Shown in pieces: positions 9,833-18,693 of a stretch of 64,000 nucleotides of DNA. The notes beneath the pieces were generated by a model, which was not told the origin of the DNA, did no database searches, and was given only the letters and a program-made list of their open reading frames with translations. Made by a program: the position numbers and the translations under genes. Positions within the stretch are counted from its first letter, which is position 1. Each line of letters begins with the position of its first letter. Origin of the DNA: Cyclobacterium marinum DSM 745. Its GTDB lineage: Bacteria; Bacteroidota; Bacteroidia; Cytophagales; Cyclobacteriaceae. The stretch covers positions 3,702,001 to 3,766,000 of the forward strand of contig NC_015914.1 of NCBI RefSeq assembly GCF_000222485.1, in the 5' to 3' direction.

Positions 9833-10201
9833 TCAGGGGGCATTTTTACAAATCACCAAAGAGATGATTCGTTTAAGTTGCCTGAGAGAAGCTGATGTAC
9901 AGATTCTTTTGGGATTATTCAATGAAGTTATTATCAGGCTTTTGAAATCAATTGCCTTCAAATAAAAAGTAGGTAATAAAGCGTTTTTTTGGGGAGAGTA
10001 ATTGGTGAATGTTCTTGTCAAGGAAGTTGGGAAATCCAGATAATCATAATCCAACATTCCAATTTCGAATCCTGGCGAGGGGAAATTGTACATGGCCTTT
10101 TCTCCTTCTGCAACAGAAAGACTAATTAAAAAGATAGCCAATAAATTGGTCAATACCACTCTTGTTAAAAATGCCCCTATTTTATGTTTGCCAAATTTCA
10201 C
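9833..10201 (-). CDS. Hypothetical small exported protein
   Basis: A 122-residue open frame with a GTG start (MKFGKHKIG...). Residues 10-31 form a hydrophobic segment ending in SLSVAEG, compatible with a signal peptide. The rest has no recognisable domain; it is rich in aromatic residues early and basic residues late, with two cysteines near the C-terminus. It lies upstream of the efflux operon on the same strand with 164 bp between them, so it may share control, but nothing shows a functional link. Moderate doubt that it is a gene. Confidence 0.45.
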   Translation of the reverse strand: MKFGKHKIGAFLTRVVLTNLLAIFLISLSVAEGEKAMYNFPSPGFEIGMLDYDYLDFPTSLTRTFTNYSPQKNALLPTFYLKAIDFKSLIITSLNNPKRICTSASLRQLKRIISLVICKNAP

Positions 10202-10454
10202 AGCACAAAAATAGAAAAAAAATATTGAATAGACTGACCGCTTACAAAAGCAAACTAGGCCTTAATACAATTAAAAACCATGTTTTAAGATTTATTAAAC
10301 AATAATTTTAAATTTTCTAATGCCCAATAAAACCAGAATAAGTGTAGAAAAAACTTACATTCTGAGCACTGCTAATTGTAAATTTTTTCAGGTAAAATAA
10401 CCTTTTTTCCTCGCTTTCATTAGTTAGTCAAACTTACTAAAATACAAAATTGGT

Positions 10455-12029
10455 TTAGCTACCTAACCAGATGTAAATTAATAAAGTAATGACACAAAGC
10501 CCCAAAGACACAGGCTTAGCAAATTTCCACGGTTTCATTTCTAAAACCGGAGCCTTCCTGACAAAAGTGTTGGGTTTTCCGGGGAAATAATGGCTGACAG
10601 CAAACATGACCATAAGATTAATGATAAATTCAATTGCCCAAATGTGTATAAAGTGAATGCCTGAATCAAATATAAAAGTGGTAAGCAAATAAAATGACAA
10701 ACCTGTAAACAAGCCTACCTTGGCTCCATTTGCAGTGATTTTTGGAATGAAAAATCCCGCAATTAAAATAGAAGCGATAGGAATAAAAAAGATTCCGTTC
10801 AATTGCTGCATCAATTGGTAAAGTCCTTCCGGTGCATTTCCTACAAGTGGGGCAATTAAGATGGCAAATACCGCCAAAGTAAGTGAACTTAAACGCCCCA
10901 CATAAACTAATTTTTTGTCACTTGATTCTTTGTCTATTAATTTTTTGTAGATGTCAAGACTAAAAATTGTTGCAGCAGAATTTAATACGCTGTTGAAGGT
11001 ACTTAATATTGCCCCGAGCACAACTGCAGCGAAAAAACCAAGCAAGCCTAGCGGCATAACACGTGTCAATAAGACAGGATAAATAAAGTCCTGGTTGTCA
11101 TAATACTGATCATTGTAATAGTAATAGGCGATTATACCGGGGATAACAATGATTAAAGGGATAAAGATTTTCATCATCCCTGTGAATAACAGTCCTTTTT
11201 GGGCTTCTGCCATATTCTTTGCTCCAAAGGCACGCTGAATGATGGTTTGATTCATCCCCCAAAAGTACAATTGATTGATCATAAGGCCCGTAAATATGGT
11301 GCTGAAAGGAAGGACTGAATCTTCTTTACCAATGACATTAAACTTCTCTGGCGCGTAGTCATATACTTTGGACATACCTGTTATAATATTGCCATCACCT
11401 ATATCCCATAGTGCAAAAATTGGTACCAAAAGCCCACCGATTAATAGACCAATGGCATTGATGGAATCTGACAAAGCCACGGCTTTCAATCCACCAAAAA
11501 TGGCATATATGGAACCTATTACCCCAATGGTTACCACCGTGATCCAAATTCCTTCAGATTGACTCACATTGAATACCTCTGAAACATTAAAAATACTTTC
11601 CAAATTAATGGCTCCTGTATACAATACAATAGGAAGTAAGGTCACTACAAAGGATACCATTAATAAAAATGCTACAATGGTTTTCGTGGTTCCATCATAC
11701 CGTTGTTCAAGATATTGTGGAATGGTGGTTAAACCCATTTTAAGGTATATGGGAAGGAAGTACAAAGCCGCAATAACCAATGCTATGGCACTAGTAACCT
11801 CCCAGGCGATGATGATCATTCCATTTTTATAAGCAGATCCATTGAGTCCGATCAAGTGCTCCGTAGATATATTGGTCAATATCATGGAACCTGCAATTAC
11901 TCCTCCTGTCAGAGATCTACCTCCCAAGAAATAGCCATCTCTTGAACTGATGTCATCCTTCCTTAATTTGTACCATGAAAAAATTGCAACAAATAATGTA
12001 AATCCTATAAAGGTTAAGGCAGTGAGCAT
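10455..12029 (-). CDS. Sodium:solute symporter (SSS family), probable myo-inositol uptake
   Basis: A 524-residue polytopic protein with about 13-14 membrane segments. SSS hallmarks are visible: an early GGRSLTGGVIAGSMILTNIS segment, VVTIGVIGSIYAIFGGLKAV in the middle, and the Leu/Ala/Asn-rich LGAILSTFNSVLNSAATIFS helix corresponding to the sodium-site helix of SGLT-type carriers. It lies just downstream of inositol oxygenase on the same strand (70-bp gap containing a strong hairpin), which suggests the substrate is myo-inositol or a related polyol. That substrate is inference; the transporter family is clear. Confidence 0.88.
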   Translation of the reverse strand: MLTALTFIGFTLFVAIFSWYKLRKDDISSRDGYFLGGRSLTGGVIAGSMILTNISTEHLIGLNGSAYKNGMIIIAWEVTSAIALVIAALYFLPIYLKMGLTTIPQYLEQRYDGTTKTIVAFLLMVSFVVTLLPIVLYTGAINLESIFNVSEVFNVSQSEGIWITVVTIGVIGSIYAIFGGLKAVALSDSINAIGLLIGGLLVPIFALWDIGDGNIITGMSKVYDYAPEKFNVIGKEDSVLPFSTIFTGLMINQLYFWGMNQTIIQRAFGAKNMAEAQKGLLFTGMMKIFIPLIIVIPGIIAYYYYNDQYYDNQDFIYPVLLTRVMPLGLLGFFAAVVLGAILSTFNSVLNSAATIFSLDIYKKLIDKESSDKKLVYVGRLSSLTLAVFAILIAPLVGNAPEGLYQLMQQLNGIFFIPIASILIAGFFIPKITANGAKVGLFTGLSFYLLTTFIFDSGIHFIHIWAIEFIINLMVMFAVSHYFPGKPNTFVRKAPVLEMKPWKFAKPVSLGLCVITLLIYIWLGS

Positions 12030-12042
12030 AGTATAAAGTTAA

Positions 12043-12071
12043 ATTGCTGCCCCAATTTTATGGGCAGCAAT
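12043..12071 (-). promoter_or_regulatory. Intercistronic hairpin between inositol oxygenase and symporter
   Basis: TTGCTGCCC (12044-12052) pairs perfectly with GGGCAGCAA (12062-12070), extended by an A-T pair, over a 9-base loop. On the minus strand it follows the oxygenase stop and precedes the symporter start by about 14 bases. There is no strong T-run, so it may be an attenuator or an mRNA-stabilising element giving unequal expression rather than a full terminator. Confidence 0.6.
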
Positions 12072-12099
12072 CAAGGTTGGGTTTATTAGCTGGGAATGT

Positions 12100-12981
12100 T
12101 TAAAATTTTAAGGTCGCGGGAAGGTATTTCGCTACCAAATCTTCATAATATGGCCGCAATGCTTTTGCATCAGGTGGGACAGGGACTTTAGAATACAAGT
12201 CGTAGGGATTAAATTTATCCACCCATTTAAACATTTCCCTATCATGATCATTCATCAAATGGTCGTAAGCATTCTCCCGGTGTTGGGCATAAAAAGAATG
12301 GTACCTTATCATGTATAAGGCCGGTTCCGGTAGTTGATCTTTCACCAATTGGTATAAATATTCATCGTGACCCCAAGACATGTTGACATTGTCAAGTCCG
12401 GTGTTTTTTTCGTACATCCCATACTTGGTATTGTATCGAACGTCTTTGCTGTCAGGGTTTGACTCAAAAAATTCGGGATAAACAATTTTGTCTGAATGTT
12501 GGCATCCTACTGGGAATGTGTCTCCAACAACTGCCCATTGCGGCTCTCCAAATAAGCAGAGTATTTTGCCGAAATCATGGATAAATCCTGTCAATACAAA
12601 CCAATCAGGATGTCCGTCTGCTCTTATGGCTTCTGAGGTTTGTAGCAAGTGTTGAAGTTGGTCTAGACTAGTATCAGGGTCAGAATCATCCACCAAGGTG
12701 TTGAGGTAATCAATTGCCTCCCAAAATGGCATTTCTTCTTTATCAAAAGTGAGGAACTCCTTTTGCTTTTCCTTTACAAAATCGACCGTTTGGTATTGAT
12801 GATTGAGCCGATAAAATTCCTTGACTGTGTCCACTCTTTCGGAATCATGATAATTGCGGTAATCAGATTTTTCCTTGGTTTCTTCTGTCTTAGGCTTTGG
12901 ATACCTGACCTTTAAATCAGCTTCCCAGTCTTCTATATTTTCCAGAGGAGTTTTTTCTTTACTTGTAAATTCCTGTCCCAT
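12100..12981 (-). CDS. Inositol oxygenase (MIOX), diiron
   Basis: A 293-residue enzyme expected to oxidise myo-inositol to D-glucuronate with O2 at a mixed-valent diiron site. All six ligand positions known from mouse MIOX can be placed: His111 ([10 protein letters not shown]), His135-Asp136 ([18 protein letters not shown]), His205 (MSWGHDEY), His228 (MIRYHSFY) and Asp261 ([10 protein letters not shown]). The substrate-loop signature [11 protein letters not shown] and the C-terminal [12 protein letters not shown] are also conserved. Identity to animal MIOX is striking. I chose the ATG at 12981; a TTG 21 bp upstream would add seven residues. It heads an apparent operon with the SSS transporter. 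No glucuronate pathway genes are visible in this window. Confidence 0.93.
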   Translation of the reverse strand: MGQEFTSKEKTPLENIEDWEADLKVRYPKPKTEETKEKSDYRNYHDSERVDTVKEFYRLNHQYQTVDFVKEKQKEFLTFDKEEMPFWEAIDYLNTLVDDSDPDTSLDQLQHLLQTSEAIRADGHPDWFVLTGFIHDFGKILCLFGEPQWAVVGDTFPVGCQHSDKIVYPEFFESNPDSKDVRYNTKYGMYEKNTGLDNVNMSWGHDEYLYQLVKDQLPEPALYMIRYHSFYAQHRENAYDHLMNDHDREMFKWVDKFNPYDLYSKVPVPPDAKALRPYYEDLVAKYLPATLKF

Positions 12982-13425
12982 GAATTTGAGTTTTATTGTC
13001 AATCCATAAATTTAGAAAAAACAAATGAATGTTTGTCCTAAATTTTATTCAAATTTAACTGGTATAGAGATTCTTCCGTAGCCACAGCAAGCGGCTTTCA
13101 ATTATTTTCAGAAAATGAACCTTTGAAGTCGGGTTGAACCCGAAATTCATAATCTATTACGTGCTGAAATCACTACAAAATCAGCCATTTTGTTGCTATT
13201 TTCAATTTCACCATAGGACCATTAAGGTGAAATCTCCAAACAGCCTGATTTTCCTTTGATTACAATACTTCCCATAAACACGATATAGGCTTTACCCCCG
13301 ACTATGTCTGGGCGGAGAAATCCTATTAAATAATCTTGGTTGAGTGGGTAACTATTCCTATAAAAAGTGGTTTGTTTAGATGTTAAAAAAAATAAACCTC
13401 AGATTTAGTGCAAAGAACTGGTTTA
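12982..13425. other. Intergenic region between menD and inositol oxygenase
   Basis: No gene is seen in this 440-bp stretch. It contains a 15-bp near-perfect inverted repeat, TCGGGTT-G-AACCCGA (13129-13143), about 150 bp upstream of the oxygenase start, which could be an operator. A candidate minus-strand -7 element lies at 13050-13057. Confidence 0.5.
13050..13057 (-). promoter_or_regulatory. Candidate -7 promoter element for inositol oxygenase
   Basis: Read on the minus strand the sequence is TAAATTTG, an exact match to the Bacteroidota TAnnTTTG -7 consensus, 69 bp upstream of the chosen ATG. A clear TTTG -33 element is not seen, so this is only a candidate. Confidence 0.3.
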
Positions 13426-15105
13426 TTACACCTTGAGTGTTTCTTTTATCATTTTTAGGGTATTGGTATTGGTTTCACTGTCACATTTTATCTCTAGTAG
13501 TTTTGGGTTTAGCGACTTGTCAAAAAAGGTTCGTAGCTCGGATAAAAGGTCACCCATGCCTGTTACCTCACGGTAGTGGAAATTAAACTCCTCAGCCAAA
13601 AATTTGCCATTTAGCTTTTGTTTGGTTTCAAAATATTCGTCCAATTCAGGCAATTTAGAGGGCCCATCGATCATTCGGAAGATCCCACCCCCCTGATTAT
13701 TAAATAGAATTATCCGGAGGTTGGGTAGATTGTATTGGTGCCAAAATGCGTTTCTGTCATAAAAGAATGCCATGTCTCCGGTGACCAATACCACCGGCTC
13801 CTTGGTGGTAAATGTACAACCTACAGCTGTGCTGTTTGATCCATCAATCCCGCTTGTCCCTCTATTACAAATAATCTCAAGATCATCTCCGCCTAGTCCT
13901 AAAAAGTTTACATTTCTCACGGCCATGCTATTGGCGATGTGTAGCTTTGCATAAGCCGGTAGAGCCTTTAGTATTTTCTCTAAAGCATTTAATTCCCCAA
14001 ATGGTGCATGTTCAAGTAAACTTGGTAATTTGGTTTTGACAGTAGCGTTTTTTTTCAGCCATTCATTTTCAAAGTTTGTCTCCAATTTATTGGCTTCTTT
14101 TCTAAAGAAATCTAAAAATGTTTTTGGCTTCAGCCTGATAATTTGATTTAAATTTTGATAAGTATCAGGAACCTGACCATTTTGTTGTATGTGCCAGTGG
14201 GCTATTTTCTGTTGTCTTAAAAACAACTTCAATGCCTTTGAAACAATGGATTTGCCAAAGCTAATAATCAGCTCCGGAACCATTTTTTCTGTTTGATTTA
14301 TCAATAATAGGTCGTGATGCTTAATTGTAGCCTCCTGAGACATATTGCTGATGGCATCTGTAATTACCACAGCTTGGTGATTTTCAGCAATAGACTTCAA
14401 CAAATGCTTAATATTACTATCAGGACGCTGTTGGCCTGGAATAATCAATACCTTTTGGTATTTCTTTATTTCTGTTTTTAATTGGACAACACTTTCTTCT
14501 CTAAAGGTGGAAGTGGGGAGGTGGAGGTCCAAATCAGGTTCAAGATCCGTAAGATCAAAGGGGTATTGTTCATTGGCTTGTGGGTAAAAAGGTTCTCTCA
14601 ATGGTATATTGATGTGCACCGGTCCCATTGGGAAATCTTCCGACTGAATAAGGGCTTCTTTAATTATCCTTTTGGCATGCCATAATTTATCCGGATGAGA
14701 TACCTCATCAGGGAAGGTGTAGCTGTTTTTAATATGGTGTCCATAAATATTTTCTTGCCGAATGGTTTGGCCATCCCATTGTTCAATCCATTCAGCAGGT
14801 CTATCTGCAGTCAGCACCAATAAGGGGATTTGCTGGTAATAAGCTTCAGCTATTGCAGGGCCATAATTCAATGCCGCTGAGCCACTGGTGCAGATCAAAA
14901 CAACAGGTTTGTTTTTCTGTTGAGCCATGCCCATTGCAATAAATGCGGCAGAACGCTCATCAGGAATGATTCGGCAATGGATATCGGGATGTCTAATAAA
15001 AGCCAGTGAAACCGGAGCACAACGTGAACCCGGAGAGAGGATCGCCTCGGTGACACCCTTATTGGCGCAGATGGAAGCTAAGTAGGTAAGGTGGGGAAGT
15101 ATCAC
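13426..15105 (-). CDS. menD: 2-succinyl-5-enolpyruvyl-6-hydroxy-3-cyclohexene-1-carboxylate synthase (MenD)
   Basis: A 559-residue ThDP enzyme that joins isochorismate and the succinic semialdehyde-ThDP adduct from 2-oxoglutarate in menaquinone synthesis. The N-terminal domain shows ILSPGSRCAPVSLAF and DERSAAFIAMGMA, where the Glu is the ThDP N1' activator. The C-terminal cofactor site appears as GDMAFFYDRNAFWHQYNLPN followed by NNQGGGIFRM, the MenD form of the GDG...NN motif. The start is GTG, 2 bp after the menF stop, which fixes it by coupling. Third gene of a tight thioesterase-menF-menD operon. Confidence 0.94.
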   Translation of the reverse strand: MILPHLTYLASICANKGVTEAILSPGSRCAPVSLAFIRHPDIHCRIIPDERSAAFIAMGMAQQKNKPVVLICTSGSAALNYGPAIAEAYYQQIPLLVLTADRPAEWIEQWDGQTIRQENIYGHHIKNSYTFPDEVSHPDKLWHAKRIIKEALIQSEDFPMGPVHINIPLREPFYPQANEQYPFDLTDLEPDLDLHLPTSTFREESVVQLKTEIKKYQKVLIIPGQQRPDSNIKHLLKSIAENHQAVVITDAISNMSQEATIKHHDLLLINQTEKMVPELIISFGKSIVSKALKLFLRQQKIAHWHIQQNGQVPDTYQNLNQIIRLKPKTFLDFFRKEANKLETNFENEWLKKNATVKTKLPSLLEHAPFGELNALEKILKALPAYAKLHIANSMAVRNVNFLGLGGDDLEIICNRGTSGIDGSNSTAVGCTFTTKEPVVLVTGDMAFFYDRNAFWHQYNLPNLRIILFNNQGGGIFRMIDGPSKLPELDEYFETKQKLNGKFLAEEFNFHYREVTGMGDLLSELRTFFDKSLNPKLLEIKCDSETNTNTLKMIKETLKV

Positions 15106-15107
15106 AA

Positions 15108-16316
15108 TTACTTTTTTGTTTGTAAAAACTGGCCTATAATATTACATTTCATTTCTGTCTCTTCCCATTCTTTTTCCGGTACAGAGTCTTCGGTAATACC
15201 CGCTCCGGCATATAGCCAGATTTTTTTATTGGCCAACATGGCGCATCTGAGGTTGACGTACAGTGTGGTTTCTTCATCCATATTTACAGGTCCGATAAAT
15301 CCGGAGAAATAGGCCCGATCAAAGGATTCTTCTGATTGTAAAAACTCAAGTGCTTGGTCTTTCGGCATGCCACAAATTGCTGAAGTAGGGTGCAACAAGT
15401 CTAGCATCACACTTCCTAGTTGAGGGAAGTTAGTAGCGCTCATGTCTACCCAAAATTCGGATTTGAGATGCAAAAGCCCTCCTGCCACAGTAGTTTTTGG
15501 GCCGATTTCCTTGTATTCCCTTAATCGGATCTTTTTAAAGCAGTCAACGATGTACCGACTAACCAATGCCTGTTCTTCTATTTCCTTTTGAGTCCATGCT
15601 GCATTTTTCAAAGGGTTTTCTCCTTTTGCTATCTGAGTACCCGCCAAAGCCATGGTAAAGAATTCATCACCTTTGGTTCTAATCAAAGTTTCCGGGCTTG
15701 CCCCGATATAAAAACCCGTGTTTTCACTATAAAAACAATTGATAAAAGCATTTGGGTAAGCTTCGCAAAGAGTAAGAAATACTGAAGCCAAGTCGAAATT
15801 TTCGGGGAGGTCAATGCATTTGGTTTTTGCCGGTACTACTTTATACAGATCCCCGGACTTAATGGCAGCAATGGCTTTTTCTACTGTTGTTAAAAATGCC
15901 TCCTTGGATGTCGTTGAGGTGTTTGATTTACTTTTTGCCGTGCTGATAAAATTTCTTATTTCTGTAGCAAGTACTGTAGTAGCTGTGTTTTCAAATTCAG
16001 AAAAATCTTCACTTTGTTCGTCATCCTGATGATTTCCTTTAAGATCAATGGAACTATAATTTCCTGCTTTAATATAAATAGGGGAATGCACCGCTGAGGC
16101 TTGAAAGGGATGGGCCATAAATCCAGGAGGGAGGTCATCCAATTCTTTCAGGCTTTCTCCGTTTGCATGAAGGTCTTCATCTATGATGATCTCTATTTTT
16201 GATGCCTTTGGTTTTCTCCAAACCGCAATCGCGGCATTCTTTCTTATAGCTTTAACAAAAAGGGAAGAAATAAGATGTTCCTTTGAGTTGCTAGTTTTAG
16301 TATTGGTGATTTCCAT
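15108..16316 (-). CDS. menF: Isochorismate synthase (MenF type)
   Basis: A 402-residue chorismate-utilising enzyme converting chorismate to isochorismate, the entry to menaquinone synthesis. The catalytic core occupies about residues 140-395. AIKSGDLYKVVPAKTK holds the general-base lysine region, SPETLIRTKGDEFFTMALAG the central motif, HPTSAICGMPKDQALEFL the substrate-binding stretch, and FSGFIGPVN the end of the core. ISC/EntC-type siderophore enzymes share this core; the menD and thioesterase neighbours decide for menaquinone. It lies 5 bp after the upstream thioesterase gene and 2 bp before menD. Confidence 0.92.
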   Translation of the reverse strand: MEITNTKTSNSKEHLISSLFVKAIRKNAAIAVWRKPKASKIEIIIDEDLHANGESLKELDDLPPGFMAHPFQASAVHSPIYIKAGNYSSIDLKGNHQDDEQSEDFSEFENTATTVLATEIRNFISTAKSKSNTSTTSKEAFLTTVEKAIAAIKSGDLYKVVPAKTKCIDLPENFDLASVFLTLCEAYPNAFINCFYSENTGFYIGASPETLIRTKGDEFFTMALAGTQIAKGENPLKNAAWTQKEIEEQALVSRYIVDCFKKIRLREYKEIGPKTTVAGGLLHLKSEFWVDMSATNFPQLGSVMLDLLHPTSAICGMPKDQALEFLQSEESFDRAYFSGFIGPVNMDEETTLYVNLRCAMLANKKIWLYAGAGITEDSVPEKEWEETEMKCNIIGQFLQTKK

Positions 16317-16321
16317 AAAGT

Positions 16322-16741
16322 TTACTTCTGTAATATAGCCATGGTAATTCGGCTAATGCAGGAGAGCTTCCCTTTGTTATCCGTAATTTTAATTTCCCAA
16401 ACTTGGGTTTTTCTCCCAATATGCAGAGGTGTAGCCCTACCCAGTACCTTTCCTTCCTTCACCGCCCTCAGGTGGTTGGCATTTATTTCTAAGCCTACAG
16501 CATAGTGGGTATCCAGGTTTAAGGTAAGTATGGCTGCAATTGAACCTAAGGTTTCAGCCAATACTACATTTGCTCCACCATGTAACAAACCCATGGGTTG
16601 TTTGGTTTTATTATTTACAGGCATTTCTGCTTCGAGGAAATCATCACCAATTTTTGTAAAATTGATTTCCAGAAAGCCGGGCATATTGTCTTTTCCCATT
16701 TGATTTATAAAATCAAGGTCGGGTTTTTTACTAAATACCAT
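16322..16741 (-). CDS. menI: Hotdog-fold thioesterase, probable DHNA-CoA hydrolase
   Basis: A 139-residue PaaI/YdiI-type thioesterase. The active-site helix reads GLLHGGANVVLAETLGSIAA, with the HGG turn and the catalytic Glu in LAETLGS, very close to the E. coli MenI (YdiI) motif HGGASVVLAESIGS. A later segment, GKVLGRATPLHIGRKTQVWE, is also typical. As first gene of the menF-menD operon (5-bp gap) the likely substrate is 1,4-dihydroxy-2-naphthoyl-CoA. The family assignment is firm; the substrate follows from context. Confidence 0.85.
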   Translation of the reverse strand: MVFSKKPDLDFINQMGKDNMPGFLEINFTKIGDDFLEAEMPVNNKTKQPMGLLHGGANVVLAETLGSIAAILTLNLDTHYAVGLEINANHLRAVKEGKVLGRATPLHIGRKTQVWEIKITDNKGKLSCISRITMAILQK

Positions 16742-16794
16742 GTTATGTGGGATAAAATTTTTTTCTTTGAACCTTGAACCAAAATTAAGGAATC

Positions 16795-17418
16795 TTGAGC
16801 ACTAAAAAAATATATGTAGTAAGGCATGGGCAAACGGATTACAACCTAAAGGGAGTTGTCCAAGGAAGTGGCATTGATGCGCCGATTAATGCCACCGGTA
16901 AAAAACAAGCTGCTGCATTTTATGAGAACTTTAAAAATGTACCTTTTGACCATATTTATCATTCAGGCCTCATTCGAACAAAGCAATCTATTGCCCAGTT
17001 TTTAAAGCCGGATATTTACCAAGAACAGCTGGTGGATTTAAATGAAATTTCCTGGGGAAATTACGAAGGTTTACCAATGGACCATGAAGAGAACCAGTAC
17101 TATGTGAATATGCTTCAAAGATGGTCTACTGGCGAGTTGGATTTTAAAATTGAAGGAGGTGAATCGCCGAGGCAAGTGGCCATAAGGCTAAAACGTGCTT
17201 TTGATTATATCCTCACTACAGGCGGAGAGAATATTCTTGTTTGTATGCATGGCAGAGCCATAAGGATATTAATGACCGTAGTGTTGGGGTATGAATTAAG
17301 GTATATGGATGTATTCAAGCATGAAAATCTCTGTTGTTATTTGTTGGAAGAAAAAGAAGACGGAAAGATATACTTGGACAGCTACCATCCTTCACCATTA
17401 ACGATGAAAGAATTATAA
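16795..17418 (+). CDS. Histidine phosphatase family protein (phosphoglycerate-mutase-like)
   Basis: A 207-residue branch-1 histidine phosphatase. The phosphohistidine motif is VVRHGQTDYN at residues 7-16, and the second catalytic histidine is in LVCMHGRAIRIL at about 150-161. HSGLIRTKQS supplies the conserved arginine/threonine pocket. The start must be TTG at 16795, because an in-frame TAA stop lies 9 bp upstream; a TAAGGA just before it could act as ribosome binding site. The substrate is unknown; members act on sugar phosphates, cobalamin precursors or other phosphomonoesters. It converges on the next gene with a 6-bp overlap of 3' ends. Confidence 0.85.
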   Translation: MSTKKIYVVRHGQTDYNLKGVVQGSGIDAPINATGKKQAAAFYENFKNVPFDHIYHSGLIRTKQSIAQFLKPDIYQEQLVDLNEISWGNYEGLPMDHEENQYYVNMLQRWSTGELDFKIEGGESPRQVAIRLKRAFDYILTTGGENILVCMHGRAIRILMTVVLGYELRYMDVFKHENLCCYLLEEKEDGKIYLDSYHPSPLTMKEL

Positions 17419-17823
17419 GTCAAGCTTTATGAGGGGGCTATTGACTTCTTCTTGATTTTCTTTGGTCTCACTAAGCAGTGATTTAAAGTTTTTCTGACTT
17501 GCATCCATGTCAATGATCCTAAAAGCGATTTGTTCCAAAGGCAATTCTTTGTTGTCGGAAACTTTTACAATAGATCGCCCCATATCGCAGACAGTCCAGT
17601 CAGTAAAAGGAACAGTGACAATTAGTGCAGTCTCAGAATTGCCGGTGTAAAGTTTGGTTTCAAAAGTGCTGGAAATATTCAATTCCATGAGCCCTAAACT
17701 TGCTTGGTGGTGTGCAAGTTCAGTCTTATCAAAAATTATCAAAAAGGTTTTGTCGTTTCTTTCTTTTCCAAAAGAAAGAAACCCGATCATACTTGCCAGA
17801 AAAAATAAAAATACCTTTTTCAT
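17413..17823 (-). CDS. Hypothetical exported protein (DUF4174-like size)
   Basis: A 136-residue protein with a clear signal peptide (MKKVFLFFLASMIGFLSFG, cleavage near 19-20). The mature part is short and acidic at the end, without cysteine pairs suggesting thioredoxin. I do not recognise the family with confidence. It contains DKTFLIIFDKTELAHHQASL near the start, then beta-rich segments. It is the only gene between two convergent or adjacent core genes and has the terminator of the zinc-ribbon operon just upstream, so it is probably monocistronic. Confidence 0.65.
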   Translation of the reverse strand: MKKVFLFFLASMIGFLSFGKERNDKTFLIIFDKTELAHHQASLGLMELNISSTFETKLYTGNSETALIVTVPFTDWTVCDMGRSIVKVSDNKELPLEQIAFRIIDMDASQKNFKSLLSETKENQEEVNSPLIKLDL

Positions 17824-17885
17824 AGATTCGTAATATATATAATATAGATATACGAATCAATAGTGAAAATGGATTAAGTCAAAAA

Positions 17886-17916
17886 AAAAATCCGGAATTT
17901 TAATTTCCGGATTTTT
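17886..17916 (-). terminator. Intrinsic terminator after zinc-ribbon gene
   Basis: AAAAATCCGGAA (17886-17897) and TTCCGGATTTTT (17905-17916) make a 12-bp stem with a 7-base loop. On the minus strand it follows the stop at 17923 directly and ends in T residues. Confidence 0.85.
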
Positions 17917-17922
17917 ACTATT

Positions 17923-18690
17923 TTATTTTTTGCTTCTTTTTCTTTTTGGTTTTGGCTCTTCGACGATTTCGTCTTCAACCCCAGCAAGAATTCTACCGCA
18001 ATGTTCACAAACTATTATTTTTTTCCTTTCCCTGATCTCAGCTTGTCTTTGAGGGGGAACAATATTGAAACAACCGCCACAAGCACCACGCTTAACCAAT
18101 ACTACGGCCAAACCATTCTTGGCATTGATTCTAATTTTGTCGTAAGATTTAATCAACCGCTCCTCTACCTTTTTGGCAGCTTTCTCCCTTTCATTCCTAA
18201 GCTTTTTCTCTTCGTTTTCGCTTTCAGAGACAATGGTGTCCAATTCCCCTTTCTTTTGATCAAGGTCTTTTTGCCTGTCTTTTAAGATTTCATTCAGGTC
18301 TGCGATATCTTTTTCTTTATTCTCAATCCTTACTTGAGTCTCGGTTATTTTCTTTTTGGATACTTGGATTTCTAGATCCTGCAATTCCAATTCTTTGGTA
18401 ATTGCATCATACTCCCTGTTGTTCCGAACATTCATTTGCTGATCTTGGTATTTTTTGATCAGTTTTTCGGAATCTTTTATGGCATCTTTATACTTCTTGA
18501 TCTCATCCTCCATTGAGGATATGTCAGCATTAAATTTGCTTAAACGGGTTTCGTATCCTATTATTTCATCCTCTAAATCCTGGACTTCCTCAGGAAGAGC
18601 TCCCCTCACCTTAAAAATTGCATCAAGACGGGAATCGATATTTTGTAAGTTGAGAATTGCTTCTAATTTCTGTGCGACTGGACTTTCCAT
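17923..18690 (-). CDS. Coiled-coil zinc-ribbon protein (DUF164/CT398-like)
   Basis: A 255-residue protein. Residues 10-175 are a long heptad-rich coiled coil (E/K/L/I rich), and residues 195-240 a C4 zinc ribbon with cysteine pairs in RGACGGCFNIVPP and VCEHCGRIL. The tail is highly basic (KPKRKRSKK). This is the architecture of CT398/HP0958-type proteins, implicated in flagellar or secretion-related chaperoning and nucleic-acid binding in other phyla; its role in Bacteroidota is unclear. It lies 3 bp downstream of the Nif3-like gene, a pairing common in this phylum. Confidence 0.85.
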   Translation of the reverse strand: MESPVAQKLEAILNLQNIDSRLDAIFKVRGALPEEVQDLEDEIIGYETRLSKFNADISSMEDEIKKYKDAIKDSEKLIKKYQDQQMNVRNNREYDAITKELELQDLEIQVSKKKITETQVRIENKEKDIADLNEILKDRQKDLDQKKGELDTIVSESENEEKKLRNEREKAAKKVEERLIKSYDKIRINAKNGLAVVLVKRGACGGCFNIVPPQRQAEIRERKKIIVCEHCGRILAGVEDEIVEEPKPKRKRSKK

Positions 18691-18693
18691 GTA

